From Streptomyces violens (lineage in GTDB: Bacteria; Actinomycetota; Actinomycetes; Streptomycetales; Streptomycetaceae), in assembly GCF_000717745.1 (NCBI RefSeq), contig NZ_JOBH01000011.1, positions 1-64,000 of the forward strand: a stretch of 64,000 bases of DNA. The letters are read 5' to 3'. The notes under the pieces were generated by a model. It had not been told where the DNA came from. It searched no databases and saw only the letters and a program-made list of their open reading frames with translations. Of the stretch, positions 1 to 9,850 are shown piece by piece. The stretch's first letter is position 1; each line of letters begins with the position of its first letter. The position numbers and the translations under genes were made by a program.

Positions 1-74
1 CCCGGAAGCTAAGCCTTTCAGCGCCGATGGTACTGCAGGGGGGACCCTGTGGGAGAGTAGGACGCCGCCGAACA
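1..74 (+). rRNA. rrf: 5S ribosomal RNA, 3' part
   Basis: This is the 3' portion of a 5S rRNA; its 5' end lies outside the window. The stretch with AAGCTAAGCC, the GGTACTGC...GGGGGGACC loop E/stem region and the closing GGGAGAGTAGG...GCCGCC is the conserved actinobacterial 5S sequence. About 74 of roughly 120 nt are present. It is the distal gene of an rRNA operon entering from the left and is followed directly by a strong terminator. The exact 3' end (72-74) depends on processing and is approximate. Confidence 0.93.
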
Positions 75-81
75 ATTCTTC

Positions 82-126
82 AGCTCCGGTCCCTGAACCT
101 TCTGGTTCAGGGACCGGAGCTTTTTT
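82..126 (+). terminator. rRNA operon intrinsic terminator
   Basis: A perfect 18-bp stem (82-99 with 104-121) closes on the tetraloop TTCT and is followed by a run of T. It sits 8 nt after the 5S rRNA. This is a textbook rho-independent terminator and ends the rRNA operon before the next gene. Confidence 0.93.
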
Positions 127-189
127 GTTCGGCGATTGCAGTGCGGCGCGTCACCTGCCGTTCACGTTCGGCCGCCAGCATCCGGAGGC

Positions 190-867
190 ATGGGGACAAG
201 TGGAACGCTTGAGTCGGCCGGCATCGGCATCGGCGACGAGGTCGTGGTGCCGGCGTTCGGCAACGCCGAGGTCACCGAGGCCGTCGTGCGCGCCGGAGCC
301 GCACCGGTCTTCGCCGACATCGACCCGGACACCTACTGCATCGACCCGGCCGCCGTGGCCGACGTACTGACCTCCAGGACCGCCGCCGTCATCGCCGTGC
401 ACCGCTTCGGACAGCAGGCCGACATGGCCAGGCTGCAGGAGCTGGGAGCGCGCCACGGGCTGCTGGTGCATGGCGCCGAGGAGCCCGGCGCGGCGCCCGG
501 CGGCGCCGAGCAGCGACGGGCGTACGCCACGTACTTCGACGGGCGTCTGCGGGGCGTCGTGACGCCCACGGAGCGGGCGCCGCACACGTACGAGCAGTAC
601 GTGGTCCGCGTCCCGGGCAACGGCCGGCCGGATCGCGACGCCTTCGCGCGCACGCTGCGGGCCAAGGGCGTGGCCTGCCGGGTGCCTGCGCCGATCCCGG
701 TGTACCGGATGCCTGCTCACCGGCGGGACCTGCTGCTGCCGCAGACCGAGCGGGCGTGCGACGAGACGCTGGTGCTGCCCGTCGTGGGGCCGCTGACCCG
801 CCGTGAATTGCAGCGGGTCGTGGGCGCGTGCAATGCACTCGGTGGGCTTCTTCAGCCGGCGTTCTGA
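190..867 (+). CDS. Shortened DegT/DnrJ/EryC1/StrS-like aminotransferase (probably not catalytic)
   Basis: The protein (225 aa) resembles PLP-dependent sugar aminotransferases of the DegT/StrS family but is only about 60% of the usual length of about 370 aa. Visible family blocks are GIGIGDEVVVPAFG (family GPGDEVIVPAxT), PVFADIDPDTYCIDPAAV, and the HRFGQQADM strand. The C-terminal small domain (YEQYVVRVPG to the end) is also present. About 50 N-terminal residues and the central block carrying the PLP-binding Lys (SxxK) are missing: the text jumps from the HGLLVHGAEEPGAA helix to the small domain. ATG 190 is chosen because the text before it has no family similarity; GGAGG at 184-188 lies unusually close to it. 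The gene sits alone between the 5S terminator and tRNA-Thr. It may be a degenerate but kept paralogue, or a decayed gene. Catalysis is unlikely without the lysine. Confidence 0.7.
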   Translation: MGTSGTLESAGIGIGDEVVVPAFGNAEVTEAVVRAGAAPVFADIDPDTYCIDPAAVADVLTSRTAAVIAVHRFGQQADMARLQELGARHGLLVHGAEEPGAAPGGAEQRRAYATYFDGRLRGVVTPTERAPHTYEQYVVRVPGNGRPDRDAFARTLRAKGVACRVPAPIPVYRMPAHRRDLLLPQTERACDETLVLPVVGPLTRRELQRVVGACNALGGLLQPAF

Positions 868-943
868 CCGGCGCCGGAGTAACCGGAGTAATGCGGGCGG
901 GGATGCTGTCGGGTAATTCCGATTTACCGGGAGTGCGTGGCTG

Positions 944-990
944 ACCTGGCCGGCAGGTGGTTCGAACCACGGCTCGGAGTCAGGTATAGT
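944..990 (+). promoter_or_regulatory. Promoter region of tRNA-Thr with nested palindromes
   Basis: A -10-like TATAGT lies at 985-990, 16 nt upstream of the tRNA. A perfect 14-bp palindrome, GTGGTTCGAACCAC (957-970), covers where the -35 box would be, and ACCTG/CAGGT (944-948, 954-958) forms a second small hairpin. There is no good TTGACA box. The GGTTCGAACC core looks like a tRNA T-arm, so a tRNA relic or an attachment-site remnant is another reading. Function is inferred from position only. Confidence 0.45.
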
Positions 991-1005
991 TATTCCCGTC
1001 GACGC

Positions 1006-1078
1006 GCCCCAATAGCTCAGTCGGCAGAGCGTCTCCATGGTAAGGAGAAGGTCTACGGTTCGATTCCGTATTGGGGCT
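1006..1078 (+). tRNA. tRNA-Thr (anticodon GGT)
   Basis: Full cloverleaf. The 7-bp acceptor stem pairs GCCCCAA (1006-1012) with TTGGGGC (1071-1077), with T1078 as discriminator. The D-arm contains AGCTCAG. The anticodon stem TCTCC/GGAGA encloses the loop ATGGTAA, giving anticodon GGT, which reads ACC threonine codons. The T-arm carries GGTTCGATTCC. CCA is not encoded, as is common in Streptomyces. A terminator follows at once, so this is a single-tRNA transcript. Confidence 0.95.
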
Positions 1079-1084
1079 CTGAAG

Positions 1085-1116
1085 AAAAGGCCCCCGCCAA
1101 CAGGCGGGGGCCTTTT
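1085..1116 (+). terminator. Intrinsic terminator after tRNA-Thr
   Basis: Perfect 14-bp stem AAAAGGCCCCCGCC (1085-1098) / GGCGGGGGCCTTTT (1103-1116) with an AACA loop, beginning 6 nt after the tRNA. The A and T runs on the two arms allow it to work in both directions, so it may also close the convergent osaC transcript. Confidence 0.9.
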
Positions 1117-1169
1117 GCATTGGGGCGAATAGTTGGGGCCCGGGGCGATTGCCCCGGGCCCGCGGCGTC

Positions 1170-3845
1170 TTATGGCGTCACGCTCTCGTGCACCGCCTCC
1201 GGCACCCGCATCGCCAGGATGGCCATGTCGTCCGAGGCGGGCTCCGCGGCGAAGCGCTCCACGGCGCGCAGGATGCGCGCGGCGACCGCGCCGGCCGTGA
1301 GGCCCGTACACGTCGTCAGGACGTCGGCGAGGCCGTCGTCTCCGAGCATCCGGGTCCCCTCGCGGCGCTCCGTGACGCCGTCGGTGACGCACAGGAGAAC
1401 GTCGCCGGGGTCGAGGGTCACGGTCTGGGCGTACAGCTCCAGGTCCTCCATGACGCCCAGCAGCGGCTGCGGTTCGGCGGCCGGCTCGACCGTGCCGTCC
1501 TGGCGCAGCCGCAGGGGCAGCGGATGGCCCGCGCAGACGACCTTCAGTACGGCGCTGCCGTCGCGCTGGGGCCACAGTTCGCCGTAGAGGAGCGTGAGGA
1601 AGCGGCTGCGCGCTCCCTCGTCGAGGATCGCTGCGTTGAGGCGCTCCAGGACCGCGGGGCCGCCGAAGCCCTCGCGGGCGAGCAGCCGCAGCGCGTGCCG
1701 CGCGAGGCCCGTGACGGCCGCGGCCTCCGGGCCCGTACCGCAGACGTCGCCGATGGCGAAGCCGTACGCGCCGTCGCGGATGGGGAAGAGGTCGTAGAAG
1801 TCGCCGCCGACCTCGTTGCCCTCGCCCGCCGCGCGGTAGATGACCTCGACCTCGACGCCGGGGACGTCGGGCAGTTCGGGCGGCAACAGGCTGCGCTGGA
1901 GGGACTGGCTGATGGCCGTGCGCTCCGAGTACAGGCGCGCGTTGTCCAGGGCGAGCGCGGCCCTGCGGGAGAGGTCCTCGGCGAGTTCGAGGATCTCCTG
2001 GCGGAAGTGCTCCTCGGTGGGCTTGCCGAGGGTGAGCATGCCGATGACGCGGTTACGGGCGACGAGCGGCAGCACGACGGTCTCGCCGCCGACGGCCGAG
2101 GCGGTGGCCAGCGTGGCGCCGGGGCCGCTGGACGGGCGTGCGGAGGCGCCGAGTCCGAGGCTGCGCAACGAGGTCCGCAGGGCGGCGTCGTGGGCCGCGT
2201 CTCCCGGGGCGCTCCATACGCGGGCCCCGGGGGTGGGCACCGGCTCCGGCGGCGGGACCTTCTGCAGCAGGGTCTTGAGGCCGTCGATGCGGTCCTCGTC
2301 CTCGTGCAGTACGAAGGAGAGTTCGGGCTCGGACGCCTGGTCGGCGACGGTGTACACGGCGCACCAGGTGGCGAGCGTGGGGACCGTCATCTGGGCCATG
2401 AGGGCCAGCGTCTGATTGCGGTCCAGGGTGCCGGCGAGCAGGTCGGACGCCTCGACCAGGAAGGAGAGCGAGCCGCGGCGGAGCTTTTCCAGCTCGGTGA
2501 GGCGGGCGCGTTCGACGGCGAGTGCGATGCGGTCGGCGGCGAACTGGAGGCGCAGCGCTTCTTCGTTCGTATAGCGGCTGGGGGTCTCGGCGGCGACGCC
2601 GAGCGAGCCGGTGAGGCGGCCCTCGACCTTGAGCGGGACCGTGACGACCGAGCGCATGCCCGTACCGGAGAGCAGCGGGACGGCGCCCTGTACGGCCGTC
2701 AGGTCCTCGTGGACGGCCGGCATGCGGGCCGAGCCGTAGCGGCCGCTGCCGGCCTCCACAGGGACGCGTGCGAAGCGCTGGCGGGCGGAGGGCAGCCCCG
2801 TGGAGGCGCGGACCTCCAGCTCGGTCTCGTCGTCGGTGGCCAGGAGGAGGTACGCGGCGTCGCCGTCGAGCATGTCGCGGGCGCGTTCGACCGTGCGCTG
2901 CAGGAGTCCGTCGAGGTCGTCGGGGGCGGGGGAGCCGATGAAGACTTCGAAGGGGTCGGCGGGGCCGTGGCCCTCGGACTGCTGGGCGGAGGAGTCCGAC
3001 GGGGTGCGGGGCGGGCTCGCGAGGACGGCGCGCTCGTGGTCGCGGACGAGGAGGCAGACCGTGGAGGGCTCGCCGTCGGCGTCGCGCACCCGTAGGTGCG
3101 AGGCGTACACGGGGACGACGCGGCCGTCGGCGCCCCTTATGCCGTAGCTGCCCTCCCAGCGGGAGAGCTGGAGGGCCTCGGCGATGCCGGTGCCCGTACC
3201 GGGGGTGTGCGGCCAGGCCGCGAAGTCGGTGAGGGGTTTGCCGATCACCTGTTCGGGCGCATAGGCGAAGAGTTCCTGCGCGTCCTCGTTCCATGAGCTG
3301 ATGCAGCCGCCGCGGTCGATCTGGACGACGGCGACGCGGACCCGGTGCTCGGCGACGGGGAGGGAGTCCACCGGGAGCGCGGGGCCGGCGGACCGGGTGC
3401 CGGCGGGGCGCTCGGGCAGATCGAGCTGGAACCAGACGTGCTTCTGGGAGGGGGTGTACTCCACGCCCCAGCGGGTGGCCAGGGCGCCGCACAGCAGCAG
3501 TCCCCGGCCGCCCTCGCGGTCGGGGTGGGCGAGCGCCTGTCCGGAGCTCTGTACGGGCACCTCGCGCTCCGGGTAGCGGTCGGCGACCTCGATGCGGACG
3601 CCGGTGTCGGTGCGGAGGCAGAGCACGTCGGCGGCGGTGCCGGCGTGCACGACGGCGTTGGTGACCAGCTCACTGGTGAGGACGACGGCGTCGTCGATGA
3701 TGTCGCCGTGGCCCCAGCCCTGGAGGGTGTCGCGCACGAAAGCCCGGGCCGTGGCGACCGAGCGCCCTACCGGCTCGAAGGTGGCAGCGGCCCGCGCGGT
3801 GATCACTGGTCTCCTCATGCGTGTGTCGGTGATCTGCTCCCCCAT
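1170..3845 (-). CDS. osaC: OsaC-type regulator: anti-sigma kinase, PAS, GAF, PP2C phosphatase
   Basis: An 891-aa cytosolic multidomain regulator. In order: an RsbW-like HATPase (about 20-150, with DDAVVLTSELVTNAVVHA and the GGRGLLL box), a PAS domain (about 175-285), one or two GAF domains (about 320-640) and a SpoIIE-type PP2C phosphatase (about 655-885). The phosphatase shows metal motifs GGDFYDLF, GDVCGTG and a terminal SDDMAILAM. In S. coelicolor, OsaC is encoded divergently from osaAB and helps return SigB to rest after osmotic stress (established knowledge for that homologue). The longest start is given, but it has no Shine-Dalgarno sequence. A GTG at 3806, preceded by GAGGAG (3811-3816 on this strand), is a credible shorter start that removes 13 residues. 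Identity rests on domain order plus synteny. Confidence 0.85.
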   Translation of the reverse strand: MGEQITDTRMRRPVITARAAATFEPVGRSVATARAFVRDTLQGWGHGDIIDDAVVLTSELVTNAVVHAGTAADVLCLRTDTGVRIEVADRYPEREVPVQSSGQALAHPDREGGRGLLLCGALATRWGVEYTPSQKHVWFQLDLPERPAGTRSAGPALPVDSLPVAEHRVRVAVVQIDRGGCISSWNEDAQELFAYAPEQVIGKPLTDFAAWPHTPGTGTGIAEALQLSRWEGSYGIRGADGRVVPVYASHLRVRDADGEPSTVCLLVRDHERAVLASPPRTPSDSSAQQSEGHGPADPFEVFIGSPAPDDLDGLLQRTVERARDMLDGDAAYLLLATDDETELEVRASTGLPSARQRFARVPVEAGSGRYGSARMPAVHEDLTAVQGAVPLLSGTGMRSVVTVPLKVEGRLTGSLGVAAETPSRYTNEEALRLQFAADRIALAVERARLTELEKLRRGSLSFLVEASDLLAGTLDRNQTLALMAQMTVPTLATWCAVYTVADQASEPELSFVLHEDEDRIDGLKTLLQKVPPPEPVPTPGARVWSAPGDAAHDAALRTSLRSLGLGASARPSSGPGATLATASAVGGETVVLPLVARNRVIGMLTLGKPTEEHFRQEILELAEDLSRRAALALDNARLYSERTAISQSLQRSLLPPELPDVPGVEVEVIYRAAGEGNEVGGDFYDLFPIRDGAYGFAIGDVCGTGPEAAAVTGLARHALRLLAREGFGGPAVLERLNAAILDEGARSRFLTLLYGELWPQRDGSAVLKVVCAGHPLPLRLRQDGTVEPAAEPQPLLGVMEDLELYAQTVTLDPGDVLLCVTDGVTERREGTRMLGDDGLADVLTTCTGLTAGAVAARILRAVERFAAEPASDDMAILAMRVPEAVHESVTP

Positions 3846-4098
3846 ATTCGCGGCGCCCCTCCGAATGCCCGTCGTGCTCGCGCCACCGCACCGGCCGTGC
3901 GGGTGGACAGCCGGAGCCCAGGGTACTTACCTTCGACGCCCGCATGGATGCCGGTCACGTGTGTTTCCCGCCCCGGGCTCGCCACGGACGGTATGCGATG
4001 CTGCCGAACTGTTATGGCCTGGTTGGGCCATGGTGAAACACTGGGAAGGCTTCAAGAGAAGGCCCGGGTAGAACGGTCGACCCTGCGGGAGGGACACG
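3846..4098. promoter_or_regulatory. Divergent osaC/osaA control region
   Basis: A 253-bp region between the divergent osaC and osaA genes must hold both promoters. GGGTAC (3921-3926) and GGGTAG (4066-4071) on the + strand resemble the -10 part of Streptomyces SigB promoters (GGGTAT/C), but I cannot pair either with a convincing -35. GGGAGGG (4087-4093), 5 nt before the osaA GTG, is a strong ribosome binding site. SigB control of this locus is known in S. coelicolor; the assignment here is inference. Confidence 0.35.
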
Positions 4099-7000
4099 GT
4101 GGAGTCTGGCGGAGCGGCGCGGGGTGCAAGCACGCGCGCGAAAGGCGGACGCTCCCGCAACAACGGGACGACAGAGGTGGACACGGCGGCACTGAACCGC
4201 CTGCTGTCCGCTCTCGTGTCGATGAGGGACGGGAACTTCCGCAAGCGGTTGACCGTCTCCGGCGACGGGATCATGGCGGAGGTGGCGGCCGTCTTCAACG
4301 AGGTCGCCGACCGCAATCTGCACCTCACGGGCGAGCTGGCCCGGGTGCGGAGGGTCGTGGGACGTGAGGGAAAGCTCACAGAGCGGCTCGAAGTGGGGGC
4401 CTGCGAGGGCTCCTGGGCGGCCGCGATCGACGCGTCCAACGCGCTCGTGGACGACCTCGTACGGCCGGTCTCCGAGGTGGGCCGGGTGCTCTCCGCGGTG
4501 TCCGAGGGCGACCTCGAGCAGCGCATGGACCTGCGGACGCGGTCCAGTGACGGGACGACGGCGCACCCGCTGCGGGGCGAGTTCCTGAAGGTCGGCCGCA
4601 CGGTGAACGGGCTGGTGGACCAACTGTCGGCGTTCACCGACGAGGTGACCAGGGTCGCCAGTGAGGTCGGTACGGAGGGCAAGCTCGGCGGCCAGGCCCG
4701 GGTTCGCGGAATGTCCGGTTCGTGGAAGGACCTCACGGATTCGGTCAACACGATGGCCTCCCGGCTCACCGCGCAGGTGCGTGACATTGCTCTCGTCACG
4801 ACCGCGGTGGCCAAGGGCGATCTCTCCAGAAAGGTCACCGTCCACGTCGCGGGCGAGATGCTGGAGCTGAAGAACACCGTCAACACGATGGTGGACCAGC
4901 TCTCGTCCTTCGCCTCCGAGGTCACGAGGGTGGCCAGGGAGGTCGGTACCGAGGGCGAGCTCGGCGGCCAGGCGCAGGTGCCGGGCGTCGCGGGCGTCTG
5001 GAAGGACCTGACCGATTCGGTCAACCTGATGGCCGGTAACCTCACGGCGCAGGTGCGCGGGATCGCGCAGGTGACGACGGCGGTCGCCAATGGCGACCTG
5101 TCCCAGAAGGTCACGGTGAGCGCGCGCGGCGAGGTCGCGCAGCTGGCCGACACGATCAACACGATGACCGAGACGCTGCGCACGTTCGCGGACGAAGTGA
5201 CGCGGGTGGCGAACGAGGTCGGCGCCGAGGGCCAGCTCGGCGGTCAGGCACAGGTGCCGGGCGCGGCCGGTACGTGGAAGGACCTCACCGACTCGGTGAA
5301 CAACGCGTTCCGCAACCTCACCGGTCAGGTGCGGGACATTGCGCAGGTCACGACGGCGGTGGCCAACGGTGATCTGTCGCAGAAGGTCACGGTCGACGTC
5401 TCCGGCGAGATGCTGGAGCTGAAGAACACCGTGAACACGATGGTGGACCAGCTGTCCGCATTTGGTGCCGAGGTCACGAGGGTGGCCCGGGAGATCGGTG
5501 TCGAGGGTGAGCTGGGCGGCCAGGCACAGGTGCCGGGCGCGGCCGGTACGTGGAAGGACCTCACCGACTCGGTGAACACGGCCTTCCGCAACCTCACCGG
5601 CCAGGTCCGCAACATCGCGCAGGTCACGACGGCGGTGGCCAACGGTGATCTGTCGCAGAAGGTCACCGTCGACGTCTCCGGCGAAATGCTCCAGCTGAAG
5701 AACACCGTGAACACCATGGTGGACCAGCTGTCCTCGTTCGCCGACCAGGTCACGCGGATGGCCAGGGACGTGGGTACGGAGGGCCGGCTGGGCGGCCAGG
5801 CCCAGGTGCCGGGCGTCAGCGGTACGTGGAAGGAACTGACCGACTCCGTCAACTTCATGGCGGGGAACCTCACGTCCCAGGTGCGGCAGATCGCGCAGGT
5901 GACGACGGCGGTCGCCCGTGGTGACCTCTCCCAGAAGATCGACGTCGACGCGCGCGGCGAGATCCTGGAGCTGAAGAACACCATCAACACGATGGTCGAC
6001 CAGCTCTCGGCGTTCGCGGAGCAGGTGACGCGCGTCGCCCGTGAGGTGGGCACGGACGGCCGGCTGGGCGGCCAGGCGCAGGTGCCCGGCGTGGCCGGTG
6101 TGTGGCGCGACCTGACCGATTCGGTGAACGGTATGGCGGGCAACCTGACCGCTCAGGTCCGGAACATCGCACAGGTCGCGACCGCGGTGGCCCGCGGTGA
6201 CCTCTCCCAGAAGATCGACGTGGATGCCCGCGGCGAGATCCTGGAGCTCAAGAACACCCTGAACACGATGGTGGACCAGCTGTCCTCCTTCGCCGAGCAG
6301 GTGACCCGGGTGGCCCGCGAGGTGGGCACGGAGGGCATCCTGGGCGGCCAGGCCGAGGTCCAGGGGGTGAGCGGCACCTGGAAGGACCTCACCCAGTCCG
6401 TGAACGGCATGGCGAACAACCTGACCTCTCAGGTGCGCAACATCGCCGAGGTGACGACCGCGGTGGCCCGCGGCGACCTGTCCAAGAAGATCACCGTCGA
6501 CGCCAAGGGCGAGATCCTCGAACTGGTGACGACCGTGAACACCATGGTCGACCAGCTCTCCGACTTCGCCGAGCAGGTGACGCGGGTCGCCCGTGAGGTG
6601 GGTACGGAGGGCCAGCTGGGCGGCCAGGCCCGGGTGCGGGACGTCACCGGCATCTGGAAGGACCTCAGCGACAACGTCAACCTGATGGCCAACAACCTGA
6701 CCAGCCAGGTGCGGAACATCTCCCAGGTCGCGACGGCGGTCGCCAACGGCGATCTGACCAAGAAGGTCACGGTCGAGGCGCGCGGCGAGGTCGCGACGCT
6801 GGCCGACACGGTGAACACGATGGTGACGACCCTGTCGTCGTTCGCCGACGAGGTGACGCGCGTCGCCCGTGAGGTGGGCACCGACGGCATCCTGGGCGGT
6901 CAGGCGCGGGTGCCGGGCGTCGCCGGTACGTGGAAGGACCTCACGGAGTCGGTGAACTCCATGGCGTCCAACCTGACCGGGCAGGTGCGGAACATCGCGA

Positions 7001-9597
7001 TGGTCACGACGGCCATCGCGAAGGGTGATCTGACCAAGAAGATCGACATCGACGCCCGGGGCGAGATCCTGGAGCTGAAGACGACGATCAACACGATGGT
7101 CGACCAGCTGTCGTCCTTCGCCGAGCAGGTCACCCGGGTGGCCCGCGAGGTGGGTACGGAAGGCCAGTTGGGCGGTCAGGCGCAGGTGCGTGGCGTGGCC
7201 GGTACCTGGAAGGACCTGACCGAATCGGTGAACGAGATGGCGGGGAACCTCACCCGTCAGGTGCGCGCGATCGCCGCCGTCGCCGCGGCGGTGACCCTCG
7301 GCGACCACAACGTCCGCATCGACGTGGACGCGGCCGGCGAGATCCTGGAGCTCCAGGACAACGTCAACACGATGATCGCCACGCTCCGCGAGACCACGCT
7401 CGCCAACGAGGAGCAGGACTGGCTGAAGGGCAACCTCGCCCGGATCTCCGGTCTGATGCAGGGCCGCCGCGACCTCAAGGACGTCGCGAAGCTCATCATG
7501 AGCGAGCTGTCGCCCGCGGTCTCCGCGCAGCACGGCGCGTTCTTCCTCGCGACGTCGGCCGACGACAACCAGGAGATCGGCGCGGACGGCGGCGAGGCGG
7601 GCGAGTACGAACTCCGTCTGACGGGCTCGTACGGCTATTCGATGGGAGCAATGCCCTCCACCTTCCGGCCCGGTGAGACGCTCATCGGCACCGCGGCGGA
7701 GGAGAAACGCACCATCCTGGTGGAGAACGTGCCGGCGGGATACCTGAAGATCTCCTCCGGACTGGGCGAGGCGCCCCCGGCGAACGTGATCGTGCTCCCC
7801 GTGCTCTTCGAGGACAAGGTGCTGGGCGTCATCGAACTGGCGTCGTTCCAGCCGTTCACGCAGATCCAGAAGGACTTCCTCAGCCAGATCGCGGAAATGA
7901 TCGCGACCAGCGTCAACACGATCTCGGTCAACACCAAGACCGAGATCCTGCTGAGCCAGTCCCAGGAGCTGACCGAGCAGCTCAAGGAGCGCTCGGCGGA
8001 GCTGGAGAGCCGGCAGCGCGCGCTGGAGCTGTCCAACTCCGAGCTGGAGGAGAAGGCGGAGCAGCTGCGCAAGCAGAACCGCGACATCGAGGTGAAGAAC
8101 ACCGAGATCGAGGAGGCGCGGCAGGTCCTGGAGGAGCGCGCCGAGCAGCTCGCGGTCTCGATGCGGTACAAGAGCGAGTTCCTCGCGAACATGTCGCACG
8201 AGCTGCGTACGCCGCTCAACTCCCTGCTGATTCTCGCCAAGTTGCTGGCCGACAACGCCGAGGGGAATCTCTCGCCGAAGCAGGTGGAGTTCGCCGAGAC
8301 GATCCACGGCGCGGGCTCGGACCTGCTCCAGCTCATCAACGACATCCTGGACCTGTCGAAGGTCGAGGCGGGCAAGATGGACGTCAGCCCGACCCGGATC
8401 GCGCTGGTGCAACTGGTGGACTACGTCGAGGCCACGTTCCGGCCGCTGACCGCGGAGAAGGGCCTGGACTTCTCGGTACGGGTCTCCCCGGAGCTGCCCG
8501 CGACGCTGCACACCGATGAACAGCGCCTCCTTCAGGTGCTGCGCAACCTGCTCTCCAATGCGGTGAAGTTCACCGACTCCGGAGCGGTGGAGCTGGTCAT
8601 CAGGCCGGCCGGCGCGGACGTCCCCATGGCCATCCGCGAGCAGCTCCTGGAGCACGGCGCGCTGCGCGACGCGGACGCCGACATGATCGCCTTCTCGGTG
8701 ACGGACACCGGTATCGGCATCGCGTCCAGCAAGATGCGGGTGATCTTCGAGGCGTTCAAGCAGGCGGACGGCACGACGAGCCGGAAGTACGGCGGTACGG
8801 GCCTGGGCCTGTCCATCAGCCGTGAGATCGCGCGCCTTCTGGGCGGCGAGATCCACGCGGCCAGTGAGCCGGGCCGCGGCTCGACCTTCACGCTGTACCT
8901 CCCGTACAACCCGGGCGGGCTGCCGCCGCAGGGCTACCCGCAGCTCGTCGCGGGCGGCTTCGCGATGGACGCGGAGGCGCACGACGCGGAGATCGCCGAG
9001 CAGGAGGCGGCGGCGCACCGCGCTGCGGAGGAGGAGGCGACCACTCCGGACGCCGCGGTCTCGGGCCTCAACCGCCGTCGTCGGCGCGGCATTTCGGGTG
9101 CGGCGCCGCGGCCGGCGCTGCCCGGCGGGCCGACCGTCGCGCAGCCGCCGCAGTCCGCGGACGAACCGTGGCTGGGCAGCGGACAGGACCTGGTGGCGCC
9201 GTCCTCCGAGGGCGGTGGTTTCCACGGCGAGAAGGTGCTGATCGTCGACGACGACATCCGCAACGTCTTCGCGCTCACCAGCGTCCTGGAGCAGCACGGC
9301 CTGTCGGTGCTGTACGCGGAGAACGGCCGTGAGGGCATCGAGGTGCTGGAACAGCACGATGATGTGACAGTGGTGCTGATGGACATCATGATGCCGGAGA
9401 TGGACGGTTACGCCACGACCGCGGCGATCCGCCGGATGCCGCAGTTCGCCGGCCTGCCGATCATCGCCCTGACCGCCAAGGCCATGAAGGGGGACCGGGA
9501 GAAGAGCATCGAGTCCGGGGCTTCGGACTATGTGACGAAGCCGGTGGACACCGACCATCTGCTCTCGGTGATGCAGCACTGGATGCGCGCGGAGTGA
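4099..9597 (+). CDS. osaA: OsaA hybrid histidine kinase with poly-HAMP array
   Basis: A 1832-aa soluble hybrid sensor kinase for osmoadaptation. After a short basic N-terminus, about 85 residues resemble a HAMP pair. Ten near-identical 92-residue HAMP-type repeats then run from residue 180 to about 1099. A GAF domain follows (about 1125-1275), then a charged coiled coil (about 1290-1350), HisKA with [16 protein letters not shown] (phospho-acceptor His1367), HATPase_c with a GGTGLGLSI box, a linker rich in Ala/Glu/Arg, and a C-terminal receiver with [12 protein letters not shown] (phospho-acceptor Asp1762). There is no transmembrane segment, as in fungal Nik1-type group III kinases that sense osmotic state through poly-HAMP arrays. 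The GTG start has GGGAGGG 5 nt upstream. osaB follows on the same strand. Identity comes from architecture plus the osaC/osaB neighbours. Confidence 0.93.
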   Translation: MESGGAARGASTRAKGGRSRNNGTTEVDTAALNRLLSALVSMRDGNFRKRLTVSGDGIMAEVAAVFNEVADRNLHLTGELARVRRVVGREGKLTERLEVGACEGSWAAAIDASNALVDDLVRPVSEVGRVLSAVSEGDLEQRMDLRTRSSDGTTAHPLRGEFLKVGRTVNGLVDQLSAFTDEVTRVASEVGTEGKLGGQARVRGMSGSWKDLTDSVNTMASRLTAQVRDIALVTTAVAKGDLSRKVTVHVAGEMLELKNTVNTMVDQLSSFASEVTRVAREVGTEGELGGQAQVPGVAGVWKDLTDSVNLMAGNLTAQVRGIAQVTTAVANGDLSQKVTVSARGEVAQLADTINTMTETLRTFADEVTRVANEVGAEGQLGGQAQVPGAAGTWKDLTDSVNNAFRNLTGQVRDIAQVTTAVANGDLSQKVTVDVSGEMLELKNTVNTMVDQLSAFGAEVTRVAREIGVEGELGGQAQVPGAAGTWKDLTDSVNTAFRNLTGQVRNIAQVTTAVANGDLSQKVTVDVSGEMLQLKNTVNTMVDQLSSFADQVTRMARDVGTEGRLGGQAQVPGVSGTWKELTDSVNFMAGNLTSQVRQIAQVTTAVARGDLSQKIDVDARGEILELKNTINTMVDQLSAFAEQVTRVAREVGTDGRLGGQAQVPGVAGVWRDLTDSVNGMAGNLTAQVRNIAQVATAVARGDLSQKIDVDARGEILELKNTLNTMVDQLSSFAEQVTRVAREVGTEGILGGQAEVQGVSGTWKDLTQSVNGMANNLTSQVRNIAEVTTAVARGDLSKKITVDAKGEILELVTTVNTMVDQLSDFAEQVTRVAREVGTEGQLGGQARVRDVTGIWKDLSDNVNLMANNLTSQVRNISQVATAVANGDLTKKVTVEARGEVATLADTVNTMVTTLSSFADEVTRVAREVGTDGILGGQARVPGVAGTWKDLTESVNSMASNLTGQVRNIAMVTTAIAKGDLTKKIDIDARGEILELKTTINTMVDQLSSFAEQVTRVAREVGTEGQLGGQAQVRGVAGTWKDLTESVNEMAGNLTRQVRAIAAVAAAVTLGDHNVRIDVDAAGEILELQDNVNTMIATLRETTLANEEQDWLKGNLARISGLMQGRRDLKDVAKLIMSELSPAVSAQHGAFFLATSADDNQEIGADGGEAGEYELRLTGSYGYSMGAMPSTFRPGETLIGTAAEEKRTILVENVPAGYLKISSGLGEAPPANVIVLPVLFEDKVLGVIELASFQPFTQIQKDFLSQIAEMIATSVNTISVNTKTEILLSQSQELTEQLKERSAELESRQRALELSNSELEEKAEQLRKQNRDIEVKNTEIEEARQVLEERAEQLAVSMRYKSEFLANMSHELRTPLNSLLILAKLLADNAEGNLSPKQVEFAETIHGAGSDLLQLINDILDLSKVEAGKMDVSPTRIALVQLVDYVEATFRPLTAEKGLDFSVRVSPELPATLHTDEQRLLQVLRNLLSNAVKFTDSGAVELVIRPAGADVPMAIREQLLEHGALRDADADMIAFSVTDTGIGIASSKMRVIFEAFKQADGTTSRKYGGTGLGLSISREIARLLGGEIHAASEPGRGSTFTLYLPYNPGGLPPQGYPQLVAGGFAMDAEAHDAEIAEQEAAAHRAAEEEATTPDAAVSGLNRRRRRGISGAAPRPALPGGPTVAQPPQSADEPWLGSGQDLVAPSSEGGGFHGEKVLIVDDDIRNVFALTSVLEQHGLSVLYAENGREGIEVLEQHDDVTVVLMDIMMPEMDGYATTAAIRRMPQFAGLPIIALTAKAMKGDREKSIESGASDYVTKPVDTDHLLSVMQHWMRAE
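4636..7395 (+). repeat. Ten tandem 276-bp HAMP-encoding repeats
   Basis: Ten in-frame 276-bp units, each giving a 92-residue block. The block has the frame [18 protein letters not shown], then [29 protein letters not shown], and [20 protein letters not shown]. Repeat starts fall at 4636, 4912, 5188 and so on. Units 3 and 4 are the closest pair at DNA level. Unit 10 is the most diverged, ending [15 protein letters not shown]. The array invites unequal recombination and short-read collapse. Confidence 0.93.
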
Positions 9598-9850
9598 CGG
9601 GGCGTGCACGGAGAGGCCGGATCTCCGCCCATATGCTGACTCCCTGTGGTCGTGCACGTGTGGGAGCACGGTATTCGGGGAACCTTCTGGTCTCCCGCTG
9701 CGTTTCTGCTACGTGCACGGTGACATAGCGGTGACAGGGTGTGGCGACAGGCGGGGTGCGGCTACCATGACCGGCACAAGTACGGGCGGCATGACAGAGC
9801 CGTCCCCTGGGGCGGCGTCCGGTGGAGTGCCGGGGCGAGGAGGACGGGCC

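Noticed and set aside
4012..9669. 1885-aa open frame antisense to osaA
   Set aside because: It mirrors the repetitive, GC-rich osaA frame, its text is His/Arg/Leu-rich shadow sequence, and the + strand has clear HAMP/GAF/HisKA/receiver domains.
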